Source: Apus apus (Eukaryota > Chordata > Aves > Apodiformes > Apodidae). Taken from it: 64,000 nt of DNA. Each line of letters begins with the position of its first letter. The first letter of the stretch is position 1. The stretch lies in contig NC_067283.1 of the NCBI RefSeq assembly GCF_020740795.1, positions 5,607,659 through 5,671,658 on the forward strand. The letters are read 5' to 3'. Below are positions 1-13,197 of this stretch, one piece after another. Under the pieces are notes generated by a model. That model was not told the origin of the DNA. It saw only the letters and a list, made by a program, of their open reading frames with translations, and ran no database searches. The position numbers and the translations under genes are program-made.

Positions 1-463
1 TCTGGCGCGGTGCTCGGCTGCCGGCGGGGGACAGAGTGGGGAGCCCGTCCCGGTGCCCCCCGTCGTCGTCTGGGTGTCTTGTCCCGGGGCTCCGCAAACC
101 GGGGGGGGTTCCGTCCCGGTGCCCCGGCGGCCGGACGCGGACGGGCCCGCCGCGGCGGCGCCGTCTGGCCGGGCTGCTCCTGCCCGCGGGCCAGCGGAGC
201 CCGGCGGGGCTGCCAAGAGTCCGGGACCCTCCCCCAGGGCAGCGGGACCCCGCGTTTCTCGGGGGTGGAAGGGATGTGCTGCTCCCCCGCAGCCTCCCGC
301 ACTTTCCTATCAGCGTCAAACCCCGCGCTGTGGATACACGTAGAAACACCTCTCTATCGGTTTGGAGTAGCGCGGAGTTTCCCCCCCCCGTCAGTTCAGG
401 CTCTGCTCCGTCTTTTTACGGTTGCGGTTCCAATTTTCTGATGTTGAAAGAAAGGCGAGGGGG

Positions 464-513
464 GGATGGATGGATGGATGGATGGATGGATGGGTGGATG
501 GATGGATGGATGG
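464..513. repeat. (GGAT)n microsatellite
   Basis: About twelve tandem GGAT units with one GGGT variant, directly visible. It lies inside the GC-rich region upstream of CSRNP1. Confidence 0.95.
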
Positions 514-607
514 AGGGGAGGGAGGGATGAGGGGAGCCTTGCCGGCTCGCTCTTCCCCAAATCTTCCCGGGCTGGGGATGCTTTCCCGTCACTACAGCAA
601 CACCTAC

Positions 608-642
608 CGACGGCGCACGGACGGACCGACGGACGGACCGGC
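608..642. repeat. Degenerate (GACG)n/(GACC)n tract
   Basis: A short CpG-rich run of ACGG/ACCG tetranucleotides beginning near ccgacggcgcacggacgg. It lies about 100 bases after the GGAT array. Confidence 0.7.
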
Positions 643-700
643 AGCCGGGCCCCCCCTTCCGCTGCCTCCCGGGATAAAACATCGGGGCTTTTACTGCGCA

Positions 701-3700
701 CCTGAGAAAATAAAAGGAAAAAAAAAACACAAAACCCCGAACAACCCGAAACTACCAAGTTTTCTCAGTGTGTCTTCTCAGTGGTGTAATTACTATTTTT
801 TTTTTCTTGCCCCCCCCCCCCCCCGCCCGTCATCCTCCGAAGTGTCTGTCACCTCCGAGTTACATAATGTCGCTGTAGGAGGAGGGTGACACGCAGTGAC
901 ATGGGGACAGCCCGTTCCTAAAGCACCCGTGCCTTGCAAACGTCTGTAATGTATTTTTTTGTCCCACGATAGATTTTTTTTTTTCTCCCGCCCCCCGTGC
1001 TGAGCAGTTTGCAGATGAGGGGTGTCCGTGTGTATCCCCGTTGGGGAGGGGGTGGGTATTTTCGGGAGGTCGTGTTTGTTCTCTGCCTGGAGAAACTCCG
1101 CAGCTCCCGGCAAAACCCTCTGAATAATTCAGCGCAGGAAACGCGCGCGTACATGTAGCAGGCAGGGTAATGCGCGGCGTGTACCTACAGAGGGACAGAT
1201 ACGGAAACCTGGTGTGAATTATTCATGAGGTGTAATCGAATAGAGGATTTTCCTAGACAAAGCACACTTCGCTGTTTTCATATTTATTACCGCACAATCT
1301 GCGCCGGGTACATTTGAACCTCGTTTCGTTTGGGCCGTCTCAGATAACCTTTCATGTATTTGCTCATGTTTCTTATTTACCTTTCAAGCTGCCAGCCAGA
1401 AGTGAGGGCTTGATAGAAAAAATCTGAAAAGCCCTTTTTTTTTTTTTTCCCCTCCTTTGTGGCCTTCCAGAAATTAGCAGATGGGAGTAAATGCTTCTTC
1501 TTGATGCTCTTCCCGGGGAAGGTGTTTTCGCCTGTTCAGTCTCTGGCAGGAGGATAAACTCGTGGTGCTGTGAACTGATTCATGCTCCTGCTCCACGGCA
1601 CGGGGTACTTCGGGTTCTGCTGTTGCATAGTAGGCAGAGGTTATTTTTAACCAGGGCAAGGTTATGAAACCTTAGACCCAGCTGAGTGAAAATAATCTGG
1701 TCTGAACTGGAAAGCACAGCTTGTGTGGCTGGGAGCACACACACACACAGGGGACCATCCCCCCAGGAGGGTCCTGATGGGGATGATCCCACTCATCTTG
1801 GCCCTGGTCAGCCCCGAATTTGGGAAGTGTTGTCATCGTGGAGGCTGTCACAGCGGCACTGGGGAAACCACTTAAGTAAATATGCGAAGAATTAAGTATT
1901 TAAATGAAGAAGCGATGAATCAGTGTTGATAGCGCGGCGATTATTTCCTAAGCCAGAGGCGTTACTGGAATCGCCGCGGCTGTTGGACACCAAATATCTG
2001 GGATAGCTCCACAGGAAGCTCAGCTCCACACCAGGTTTTGGTGAGACAGCAAGGTCGCCTGACCAGCAGTAAACAGCGGCGTGCAAATAAACACCCACCC
2101 CCCAAAAAAAAAAAAAACCACAACAACACAACAAACAAACCACCAAACAACTCCCCCAGGTTTGCTCCGTGAGCCGCCTTCGGAGCCGTACCTGGCTAAA
2201 ATATGCGGTGGTGTTTTTAAAACTAATATTTACTCCTGCTAGACCTGCACAGCCACTGCGGCTCTGGGGGAGGGCGCGGGAGCCGCTCTGACTCACAGCT
2301 CAGCAGTTGTTAACTCGCTCCCGGCGCCTGAGCCCTGGTCCTGGTGTGCAGGGAAGAGCCCACCTCGGCTTCCCTGGCTGCAGGCAGGCAGCTGAGCCTC
2401 TGCAGTCGGTAAACCGGCTCAAAAAGTCACTGGGAAATAAATACTTTTTAGTGCATGGCGCTGAGGCTGGGGATTTCTTGTGTTTGGTTTGGTTTTTTTT
2501 GCTTTGCAGAAGAAAACTTCTTTTCAGCTGTAGGTGCACAGATTTGGGATCCTTCCATCCTTTAGGATGCGTAGAAACCCCAAAATGTAAAATATCCTTG
2601 CTTCTAGGTGTTCTCCTGCAGAACCAGGGGAGTTGTGGCACAAGAGAAAACAGCTGGTGGACTTGGCTGGGAGAAGTTTCCCTTGCTTTCCTTGCACTGC
2701 TGCCTTCGCCTGCCCTGGTGCAAAGCAGATACACAGCCCCAAAATACAACACAAAAAACCATCTCCACGTACTTCTGCAAAAAGCCTGATGCTTCCTTGT
2801 GCAGTCTCTGATAAATAGACTAACTGGACACTGGTAGGGGTTTCAGTTGCCTTCCTCAGCTCTTGGCGAAACAAATGCCAAACCTTCTTAAATCTAAATG
2901 ACTCGAAATATTTACTGTTGAGACGTTGTCCAAGAGGAGGATAGTTAAAACATTAATTCCTTGCATTCCAGTGTATTAGGGCTTTACCCTTCAACTTGCC
3001 AAAGCTCCAGAAATGGGACTTTGCAGATTCAATTCCTATTCCCCCCCCTCCCACTAGACAGCCATCCCCCCCACCCCCCAATGTTAATGCTTTAAAAAAA
3101 AAAAGAAAAAAAGGGGAAAAAAGGGAGGGAGAGAGAGAAGAAGAGAGGAATGCACATCTGGGCTAAATATTTGTTAGAAAGTATTCCCAGGATAGTGGGA
3201 GTTCTGGTGCCAGAGAGGAATTCCTGCGGGTTTGATCCATTGCATTATGTACTTGTTCCAAAAGCTGTTTTCAGTAAAATAGATGAGTAAGAAGTCTTAG
3301 CCAAGAACAGAATGTCTTTTTTGGCAACTGAAAGGAAGATAGGATTATTTTATTTCAGGTTATGTAAAAAAAAAAGGTGGTAAAATCCTATGCTCAGTGG
3401 TGCAGAGATTTGCAGTGGCAAGCACAGATCTCTAGATGTATGTATTTTTTTTTTTCCATGCTGCTGTGCACATTTGTGTGACTTCTTTGTCAAACATGAG
3501 TGTGGATTTAAGAATACTCGTGGAATTACTGCAATTAAAATATCCTCAGTGCATCTGAATTGGCCTGTGGGTTTTTCTGGCTGAGCAGCCAGCAGTTTCG
3601 GCGACATGGCTTTCAAAGGCAGCGTCCAAATTGCTGGCGTGAATTCTCCTCCCAAGAGCCAGGGCAAGGAGGGGAGGGCAGGGCTGTCTCTGCTTTGACA

Positions 3701-6700
3701 GCAAAACCCCCCCTCTTGAGGGTTTTTTGGGGGTGGATACAAGTGGATACTGATGGGTGCAGCTCCCCTGCATCATGTGTAGCTCCTGAGAAGGATTTGA
3801 AATCTTGACCTGGAAAACATGGCAGGTGTGAATCAGCAGAAGGGGAAGGTGGGGGGTGGGGGCAATTAATGTGTTTTGGCTGGTTAGTGGGCAACAGGTT
3901 CAGCTTTTTTCCATTAATTGCGAATCATGTTTGCAGGACACCTACTTTGCATTAACAAAACAGTAGGTGTTTTGAATAAGACAGCATGCCAAAGGTGGTG
4001 GGGTTTTTTTCTGTGTATTTGGCTTATTTTCATAGAGGGGAGATGCACACACCTCCCTTCAGCCCTCTGCCAGATGTGGCTAATCAGCAATGATAATATG
4101 AAAAATAAATAAATAAATTTGCCCCATCTTATACTTGCCTTGGCTGTGGCTTGGTGTTTGTGTTAATTTGATTAGCTTGTTTAGGAGAACACCAGTTTTT
4201 TTCCTGCTGTGTGGTTTGGGGGGAGGCAGTGTGGCTCATGGTGGGCAGCACTGGGTTTGTAGGTGACCCGGGCATCAGGGCTGCATTACTCTGCAGCATC
4301 TCCATGGCCTCTTGCTTCTCAGAGAGCCCTGCAGACTGGGTAAACCCTGGTAGAAACAGATGCCATGTGGGGTTGTTTCTTTTTTTTTTTTGGTCCAGAC
4401 CTGTGAGTTATCCCCGGTTCATCAGTGTGAGCTTGGCTGCTCCATCACTCTGCAGTGTCTCCCAAGAGGCTTGGATGTGGTCAGCATTGCATCTCAAGAG
4501 CATTTGCCAATGGACATATGTGTCCTACAGGCTTTTCAGGGAGCTGGTTTCTCCCTCCTTTGGCTACGCATTGGAATCTTTCACCAGCAGCACTGGAGGT
4601 GTCCTTTGGAGCAATGGTGCAAACTGATGCCTTTTGAAGCCACATGGGGGTTTTGTGGGGGTTTATTTGCAAAGTTTTTGGCCACTCCAGGTGGACAAAT
4701 GGGTCAGATGGGATGAGCAAACCTCTGGCTGCAGCCCAGACTTTGATTCGGACACCTGCCATAGATTTGGAGCGTTTCCTTGCTCCTGGTTGTTTCTTTA
4801 AGCAAGTGTGAGACAGAGCAGAAGGCACAAAAATGCAGCCAGGTAGCTGGTTTGGGTGTCCTGGCTGCCTGCAAGCTCACCCAGGCAGGAAAGGGGTTAA
4901 CTCAGGTGTCAGGTAGGACATGTGCTGCTGGTGCTGGAGGGTGGCCAAATCCACCTTCTCCCCATCTGTTTTGGATTAAGGCCAAAAAAACAACAACTCC
5001 GTGGTGGCAAAACCACCTGCAGCTCCAGGGCTGATGAGGAGGATGAGGAGGAGGGAGGGATGGAGGGGATCACCTCTCCCCAGCTTCAGGGGACCTCGAG
5101 GGATTCAGTGGCCTCATAGGTGCATGTTGCAGTAAATAATTAACTTCTTCAGGCCAGGGAACTGCTTCATCCAGGGATTTTTTTTTTGACCTTTTAAGGG
5201 ACTATTGTCTCCTGGGAAGCTGTTGGTAAAGATAATTAAGGAGGGCTGGAGCAGGGCTTTGAAGGTACCGCGTGTGCTCCCATCCAACGTGTTACCGTGT
5301 GGCTCTGTTGAGATCTTGAGAATCCCATCATGAGGAGGTTTTGAAGCTGGGGTGGTTTCTGTGCTGCCTGCTCAGGGCTGTCTGGAGGGAGGGTTTGGTC
5401 GTTTTTGTGGTTTTTTTTTCTTTTTCAGAGACTTAAATTAACTTCAGCCATGCAAAAGAGGGTGAGAAAGTGCTACGGTTATAAAGAACGAATTTGACCG
5501 GTGGAGGAGTTTCACGTGGTGGGAGAGGATGGGGACTGGGTGTCTGGCACCCTCATATCTGCACTTTCACTGTCATGGGGGAGGCTGTATGTGTCTGAAG
5601 CATCCTGTTGTCATCTGAATTTCAGGAATGTTTTAGATTTTGTGTATTATGTCTGCTTTGTTGTCATTGAAGCTGTGGGATGGCTGGTGGCCTCCCACTT
5701 CCTGGGGCTCTTTGCTGGAGGAAGTTTCTGGGCTAGGGCTGCATCTCTGCCACCATGGTTGTGCCTGGTGGGATGGGGTCAAAAGAAGTCACTCCTCCAG
5801 CAGCAGCCTGGTCCTCAGCTTTGAGTGTGGCCCGTTGGCTTCAAGATAAGCTGGCAGAAGCAGGGGCATCTGGTGCAGCGTTGGCAGCATCTAAGCAAGA
5901 GCATCCCAGGTTAGGTAGGGTCTGATACCCCTTAGCCTGTTGTAGGCAAAGTGTGTAGCTTTAATGCAATTTCAGGAGACAAACCCCCCACAAACTTTAT
6001 GAAAGCAAAGGTTGAAAGATGGAACACTTTTTTTTTTTTTAATTTAAGATGAGGAGAGGGAAATTATGGCGGAAACTTAGGAATCTAGGAAAGCACAGAG
6101 CTCCTTTGTTTTTAATTAGCTGCGTTGTTTTTAATTGCTACTATGCTTGATACATAACCCAGCCTAAACAAGAGTAGCTTATTGAATGGGGGACTGACTA
6201 TGAAAGGCACCGTGAGGAGAAGGGCTGTTCTTCACAGTTGATGTATTTGTATTTCAGTGCTTCATTTAATAAGTCTGTTTCCCCAGGGGGCTGTAGCAAG
6301 TAAATCATGCCAACAGATTGTTCTGCAAACTGGCTTATTTTTGTAATTAGCAAGCTGTAACTGCATAGCAAGCGACCTGGGTGAGAAGTTAACATAAAAG
6401 AATTAGTAAGCAAAATGTAATTCTTATTGTTTGATAACATTTGTGTTGATTGAATTGGGTTCTGGACAGTTTGTTGTCTGGGATAAGTTGGTTTTTCTGC
6501 AGTGTCTTAAAATGGGAGAGGAATTCAGCCAGTGTGCCTACCATGGGTATAGTATGGTCTGGTTTTTTGAGGGAGCACTTTTTTGGGAACCATGCCTGCA
6601 CGGCCAGGTGGACCTGGTGGAGAAGTGCTGGTGGGGGTTAAAGCCCTCCTGTTCATCACCAGAAACTGCCAGTATTTTCCCTTGATTTATTTTGATTTTC

Positions 6701-6715
6701 TCCTCTGCTTTCCAG
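701..6715 (+). other. Non-coding region upstream of CSRNP1 coding exons (probably intron 1)
   Basis: No exon-like open frame with family similarity was found on either strand in this 6 kb. It holds homopolymer runs of T and C near 800-830 and 970-990, a purine-rich stretch at 3095-3148, and otherwise unique sequence. No CR1 copies were seen. Lack of insertions and nearness to the promoter fit a regulatory first intron, but that is inference. Confidence 0.5.
3095..3148. repeat. Polypurine A/G-rich tract
   Basis: An uninterrupted run of A and G, first A-rich, then GGGAGGGAGAGAGAG-like. It is a simple low-complexity tract within the probable CSRNP1 first intron. Confidence 0.8.
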
Positions 6716-6739
6716 GTATATGAAAAATACGGCGTCACC

Positions 6740-9700
6740 ATGAGTGGAGTATTGAAAAGGAAGTATGAAGAGCTGGGGGATGACAGTACCTACTGCTCCT
6801 CCTCCTCCTGCTCCCCCCTCTCCTCCTCAGCATCCTCGGGCTGGGAGTCAGATGAGGAGAGCTCCCATGGAGAGCCCAAGCCCAGCTCTGCCTTAACGCC
6901 CAGCTTCACCCGTGAGTATCTCCAGCAGCCCCTTTCCTGGGATCAGACATGGCTCTGCGTGAGCTTTTTGTAGCGTGGCAGTGGGTCATCACCATGCAGA
7001 GACCTCCTGGGAGCACACCTTTACAGGTGGAAGCAGCCCTAAGGCCAGTTCCCTGTCATTACACCAGTTTATCTTGTTCTTATAAGTGGCCAGCATCCTC
7101 GGGGTAGGCTTCCTCAGCATTTATAGTTTCTTTATAATGTTTTTGCTGAAGCCCAAATTTCCAGGCATAGAAGCCCAAATTTCCAGGCATAGAAGCCCAA
7201 GGATCTGGGTGTGCAGAGGCACGCGGGTACCTCCAAGCCAATGCTGTAGGACCATCCCACCACCCTTCAATCAAGCTATTCCATAGGCAAAAACTAAACA
7301 CACAGCAAAGGCCCATAGTGCTGTTTTCTTAAAAATGATTAACCAGTAGTGTAATTACCATTTCAGAACTCATTTCCTACGTAAGTTGGGTTCTTTGCCA
7401 AAGAACATGACACGTTTGACATTGCCTCTGCGGTTAGTACAGATAAATGCTATTTTGTTTTCCCAGCAATACCAGTTCTGAGAGCTTTTAGGATAACACA
7501 CAGAAGGCAAGGTTGTAAAATCCTTTATCTGCTATGTGAAGGGAAAAATAAAAAACGCAATAGGGGAACACCATGGAGGAGAAATAGTCCAGCTTAGTAA
7601 ATTATACTAAACACTAACTGTATGTAGCAGTTAAGGTCCACTTAGCAGACATACACAAACACGCAGTTGTCTGAAAAGGCTTTAGAAGTCTTGTAATAAT
7701 AAAGAGTCTCATTCTTGCTTGTCTTCCCAGGTTTTGTGACAAAACAATGAACTTTTTGTATTCTCTGGCTCAATTGGAAAAGGGTCAGGAATGGGAAAAC
7801 AATTTCAGAGGAGGGGTGTGGGGATAGAGAAGCAAATGCCAAAGTGCAGCAGCTCAGCCGATAGATGATCGCGGTGGTTAACTTGCCTTTTGATAAAGAG
7901 CTAATGTTTTAGAAGATTGAGTCAAGGTTATTATGAAAATGCAACGCACGGTGCAAAGATACCATCAAAGCACAGAGCCCAGTGTGAAACCCTCAGCTAT
8001 TCAGCAGAAGCTGCTGATGCAGCTGGGTGAACAATTTTTTACTCTTTTTTTTTTTTTCCATATGAAACTGAAATGCTGCCAGACCTGTGCAACCTGGGTG
8101 CAGCTAACTGTCTGGTCTTGCACTTTCCCAGCTCTCAAGGCCAGCCAGAGCGGCTGAGCCCCTCAGGTTTTCAACAGTCCTTTTGGCTGGCTCCATGGTG
8201 GCATCTGAGACACCCGTACACCAGCAGAGAATGGGATCAAAAAACCCTGTCACCAGATCTGTCTGTAGCTGACTCGTTCCTGCCACGCTCGTGCAGCAGA
8301 AAAAGCAGCTTTGTACCCAGTACCCCTGCAGTTTGCTTTCCTTTCTGTGGCCAGCTACGTTCCTGGGAACTTATTGACTCTGAAAATGCCCTGGGTAATT
8401 AGCCCACCTCCATCTGCTACGTTTGCACGTGCAAATGTGCAGAACCAGGTATCTCTGGAGAGGCTCTGCTTTAAATGGTCTGTAGCGTGTTTCAGCAGTT
8501 TAAGATAAGCCAGTGTCATGTATTGCCGTGTTTACCCTGGGCTCACCTGCATAAAGATTAACATCTTTGCAGCTGCTCTCAAACGAGTCTCTTGAGAATA
8601 AACTATAGATTCACAGTTCCTCCCAGTGGATGGTGAAAGGAAGTACCAGAAAAACAGCCTTTTGGGCTGTTCTCTGCCCCGTCACAAAAGCTGGAGCTGC
8701 ACAGTGCTGGAGTCTGGGTGCTCCTGCACCCGGGGAGCAGACCATGAGCTCCTGAATGTGGGACAGGGTGCTGGGGTTTAGAGCAAGACAGGCAGGTAGG
8801 ATGGCTTGTTGCTTGTTCATTATGCTCAGCTGCACATGCAGAATAAGCAAATATATGTCTCCTGCAGGAAGTCAAGCAGGAAGGAGAGGCAGCAGCCTTT
8901 TCTTAGGGTAAATCTGATTGGTGCCCCCGATGCATCAGGACTGGGCTTAGTTCCCTCTCCATCCTCATCCCACCTTTGAAATGTTAGATCCTCAAACACC
9001 AGAAGCCAAAAAGCCATGTAACCTTGTCCTGTCTTGTCCCTGTTAAGACAGCAATTGCAAGTCCTGCTTGTTTGTAATATTTCCAGCCCGTTTGTAATAT
9101 TTCTGTCCTACAGGATGGCATTACTGACTTCATGCTTTTTTTTTTTTTCCTCTTTTTTCCTGCCCCATTTTTAGCCACGTCTATCCTGAAGAAATCCAAG
9201 CGACTAAAGAAGAACAATGTGGAGTTTGACCGGGTCACTGTGTTTTACTTCCCACGCTGCCAGGGGTTCACGAGCGTGCCCAGTCGCGGGGGCTGCACCC
9301 TGGGGATGGTGAGCAAGCACAGCTCCTCCCGGCAGTTCACGCTGGCTGAGTTTTCAAAGGAGCAGGAAAACGTTCGTCGGGGGAAACTTGAAGAGAAATT
9401 AAAAGAGGAGAAGTTGGAAGCTTTGAAATGGAAAGTGAGTAGGAGCACGGGGCCGGGTTGGTGAGGAGAGTGGGTGGATGTTGTTAGTTAATGGCTGATT
9501 TTTAGTAGGAGCCTCTTCTGAGACCTGAGTGCGTCGGTCCTCAGCCATGTTTGGGTCTCCAAAAAATGCAGGCTTTGGTGGGAGATTTTCAGCTCAGTTC
9601 TTCACCTTTGAAAAGTGATGGAAAAGAACTGAACTCCAAATGTCAAGTGTCATAGAATCGCAGAATGGTTAAGGTTGAAAGGGACCTTAAAGATGACCAG

Positions 9701-12527
9701 CTTCAACCTCCCTGCTATGAGCAGGAACATCTAGCTCATACTAGACCAGGCTGCACAAGCCTCCTCCAACTCAGCCTTGAAATCTCCAGGGAGGGGACAT
9801 CCACAACCTCCCTGGGCAACCTATTCCAGCACCTTACTGCCCTCATGGTGAAGAACTTCTTCCTCATATCTAACCTAAATCTCCTCTCTTTCAGTTTAAA
9901 ACCATTACCCCTTTTCCTATCACTGCCCTCTCTGAGGAAAAGTCTCTCCCCGTCTTTCCTGTAGGCCCACTATAGGTACTGGAAGGCTGCTATAAGGCCT
10001 CCCTGAAGCCTTCTCCCTGGTGTTTGGGGGCTCTGACACATATTTTGGTCCTGGGGTCAGCCACCATGTGGGGCAGATACTTCTTTTTTCTCCTCACCTG
10101 GGGGTACTGATGGCTCTGAGTCCCCAACAGGTCCCTAACGCTTTGCCCAATTTTTGCCCTCAGCTAACCATGAACGGCACGAAGGAGTCGGAGGAGGCCA
10201 ACCAGCTCACCATCGAAGACATCTCCGACGATGACATTGATGTCAGCAACGTGGACCTGGAGGATGGGTTCTTCCTCCAGCCCTACCCTGCCAAGAAGAG
10301 GCGCGCGCTGCTGAAAGCCGTGGGGGTGAAGAAGATAGACAAGGAGGAGAAGCGGGAGCTGCACAACATCCGCTTGTCCCGGGAGGACTGTGGCTGCGAC
10401 TGCCGGGAGGTCTGCGACCCCGAGACCTGCAGCTGCAGCTTGGCAGGCATTAAATGTCAGGTACTGCCCTCACCTCTGGGCATGGGGGAAAAGCCATGGT
10501 TTCAACTCGTGTACGTTACAGCTGGGTGGGGGAAGTGTTGAGCAAGCAGGACAGAGGGCAGTTCATAAAATGCTTGGAGCAAAGCAGGTGAGTAGAGCCC
10601 TTGGAGATGGGCAAGCTGTGAGGCAGGTGCTGCTGGGAAGGGCCTGCTTCCCAAGTCACACGTGCAGCCGCCACCCGCTGCTCTGCAGCCCTGGGGATGT
10701 GCCTGAGCCTGCAGCGTGAACACACCGCATCCGTCCCACGAGACCCCTGCCTGCTCGGTCTCCTGCTGGAGATGGGCCAGGTGGGGATGTCTTGGCAAAT
10801 GAAAGCTGCTCACATGAGGCTGCGACTTCTCCTCCTTTCCCTGGTTTTCTTTTTTTGTTTGTTTTGTTTTGTGTTTTTTTTTTTTCCCCCTTGGTGTGTC
10901 TCTCAGCTCCCAGCACGCTCAGGCAAACAGGGAAGTGTCAGCACCCGTACACAGCCAGCTGTGCAGGCCACCTGCAAAGCGGGATCATCCCTGTATATTC
11001 AAATTACCCTGTGGAATTTTGTATTTCTTTTTTAGGGTGCCTGCCCAGCTGTATTTGGGGTTGCCACTTGCTCCCTCCTGGTCATGGCTGCAGGCTGGGG
11101 GTGGGGTAGGATGGGTGCACACAGGCAGATGGGTGCTCCACGTGCCTCCTCTAGTGGCTGCTGATAACAGAGACCTAAAGGTGCTGCAGCTGCCTGCTGA
11201 GCAATTTGTCCTTGTCTCAGCAAGGGGCAGAAGCTCACAGTACAGATCAGTTATTAAATATCATGACCCGATATATAAAAACTCCTGTTTTCCCCCTTAT
11301 GTCTCCCTTTGGAGCATTACATTTTGCTTTTTTGGAACCTTTCACCTTCAGTTGTACTGAAATCAAACTCTTCTATGACAACCCTTCAAAGGAGCAGGGC
11401 GTTTTATTAATTTTACTTTTAAATCTGCTTTTAAACCCCTCAGCTGTGCCTTGGTTTCTCAGGGTGGGTGAGTTGCAGTCAGTTTCTGCTTTGCACCACT
11501 GGGTTTGGTCCTAACCCTCCACCTCTGCTTCTTCCCATTCCAGATGGATCACACCTCCTTCCCCTGCGGCTGCACCAAGGATGGCTGCGGCAACACCGAG
11601 GGCAGGATCGAGTTCAACCAGGCCCGTGTGCAGACCCACTTCATCCACACCATCATGAAGCTGGAGCTGGAGAAACAGCAGCAGAGCAGCGAGAAGGTGG
11701 CTGAGGCTGAGCTCTCTTTTCGGGAGCGGCTCCCGCCCTTGGGATGCACGGCAGGGAAGGGCTCCTTGGAGGAACGTGCTGTGCCGCTGGCACCCGCCTT
11801 CCAGTTCAGCCCCGACCTGGAGGCCCTGGGGGAGAACAGCTGCAGCAGTGACATGACAGACTCCTCCATCTCCTCCCACCCCAGTGAGGACCTGGAGGAG
11901 CCCTACGAGAGCCTCCCCTCTGACAAATCCCAGTCGGACGTGGACGATGACGGCTTGGCACGCATCCTCCACTTCAACGACTCAGACGCTGAGGAGGAGG
12001 GCGGCCGGGGCCAGGATGACCTGAGTTGCTTCCACCCCACTGACTTCTTCATTGAGGACCACGGTAGTGAGGCCAAGCCTGTCCACGGCCACTTGTCCCA
12101 CCTCTCTGAGTGCCTGGATGAGAATGCCAACCAGGACGGCGGGGGTTTGCTGGAGGATGCCACCCACGCGCGGTGCGATGGGTTGTCCTGCTGCGCCTCG
12201 TCCCCAGCCGAGCCCTGCTCCAAGAGCTATGCTGACCTCAGCCTTTCCTCTGACTCCTTGGATTTCTTCCAGTCCTTCTCGGACTATAACTTGGGACCTC
12301 TTTACAACTCCTTAAAGGAGTACGAGAACCTTGATAACTTCTCAGCGTTACAGTTTCAGTTGCCTAATTTTCCTGGCTTCCCGCAAGCTGGAGATCAGGG
12401 CTCCTGTTTCTTGGAGTCCCTCATTGGTTTGTCTGAATCCGTCCCAGAAACCCCAGCCCCTTTCACAGACAATCAACTTTTGGAGGATGCCATCAAATCA
12501 TCCCTGATGGAGACAGTGAAAGTGTGA
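6740..12527 (+). CDS. CSRNP1: Cysteine/serine-rich nuclear protein 1 (CSRNP1/AXUD1), complete coding region in four exons
   Basis: A nuclear DNA-binding, transcription-activating protein of the CSRNP family, known as an AXIN1-induced, immediate-early-type gene. Coding exons are 6740-6911 (exon begins at 6716), 9175-9434, 10164-10460 and 11544-12527. All junctions are GT-AG and phases match, giving 570 aa (human about 589). The start ATG has a good context (gtcaccATGa) and opens [16 protein letters not shown] serine-rich stretch follows, then basic [12 protein letters not shown] near residue 60. The family block [19 protein letters not shown] comes next, then acidic [15 protein letters not shown], basic KKRRALLK, and the cysteine-rich region at about residues 218-270 ([42 protein letters not shown]). 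The long last exon is acidic and ends with conserved [11 protein letters not shown]. Intron 2 carries a CR1 insertion at 9651-10017. The next gene downstream in the ancestral order (TTC21A) was convergent. Identification is firm. Confidence 0.97.
7148..7200. repeat. 22-bp tandem duplication
   Basis: The unit agcccaaatttccaggcata recurs immediately after itself with identical sequence, and a third partial copy (agcccaagg) follows. It lies in the first coding-side intron of CSRNP1. The perfect identity points to a recent slippage or duplication event. Confidence 0.85.
9651..10017 (-). mobile_element. CR1 LINE 3' fragment in CSRNP1 intron
   Basis: The plus strand opens with catagaatcgcagaatggtt and continues with ggttgaaagggaccttaaag, the reverse complement of the CR1 3' terminus. 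The body follows (ctcagccttgaaatctccag, cctattccagcaccttactg). The element is 5'-truncated, as is usual. It sits 146 bases before coding exon 3 and leaves the acceptor intact. Confidence 0.93.
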
Positions 12528-13185
12528 AACACCCACGTGACTGGGGCACCAAGAACTGGTGCCAAAAGGAAAACTGAAGAATGGATGGGAAAACTTTCAC
12601 CAAAAAGGATGATGCGCTACTCAAAAATGAGGAAAAATCAGCAACAACAGCAAAGACTTTCTAAGCAAACAAACTATTTTTGGTCTTTATAGAACGTGGA
12701 CGTTTTGACATACTGCAGCTACAATCAGTTCTCTCACTGTTTGTGCAAAAATTTCTAAACTTTCATGGTGGGGTGGGGAGGGAGGGAGCAAGACTTTCAT
12801 GTAGGAATTTCCATGTGTTTTGTATGAAAAGACCTGTTGAGAAATACTCCTTGCTAACGTTGCCAGTCGTACACGCAGCCCCTTCTAGAAATGTTTCAGT
12901 GTTGCAGGAACTTTTTAAGACAACTTCTTTTGAAGCTGTATTTATTGTGAACATTTGTGGTTTGCGTAAGAGTTGGCCCAACATGCTCTTACGTTTAAGC
13001 CAGACGAGGTTTACAGAAGAGATCCATACACTATATACATAATCATTCTTCATCTATTTATTGCAAATTCCAGAATTTAACTAGCCACCGAAGCTTGAAC
13101 TAGCATGAAACCTTATTTAAATTGGTAATACCTCAGATGTATTATGTGTACAATCATTATTTTTTTTTTTGCATAATATATCTGT

Positions 13186-13197
13186 ATTTATTTATTT
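13186..13197 (+). promoter_or_regulatory. AU-rich element in CSRNP1 3' UTR
   Basis: Overlapping ATTTA pentamers form ATTTATTTATTT in the sense strand of the 3' UTR. This is the classical class-II ARE nonamer context bound by TTP/HuR-type proteins. Function is inferred from the motif only. Confidence 0.6.

Larger units (their letters stand above)
1..700 (+). promoter_or_regulatory. GC-rich, CpG-containing region; probable CSRNP1 promoter/5' exon area
   Basis: The first about 300 bases are very GC-rich with many CpGs, unlike the AT-richer DNA from about 1.2 kb on. CSRNP1's first coding exon is preceded by a splice acceptor at 6711-6715, so a non-coding first exon must lie upstream. This island is the best candidate for it in the window. 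No confident TATA box, transcription start or 5' exon donor can be picked by eye, and the true promoter could also lie just left of the window. The long open frames here are GC-rich artefacts without homology. Placement is inferred from composition and the known CpG-island promoters of this gene type. Confidence 0.45.

Noticed and set aside
11511-11972. Minus-strand 153-codon frame within CSRNP1 last exon
   Set aside because: Shadow frame of the GC-rich coding exon on the other strand.
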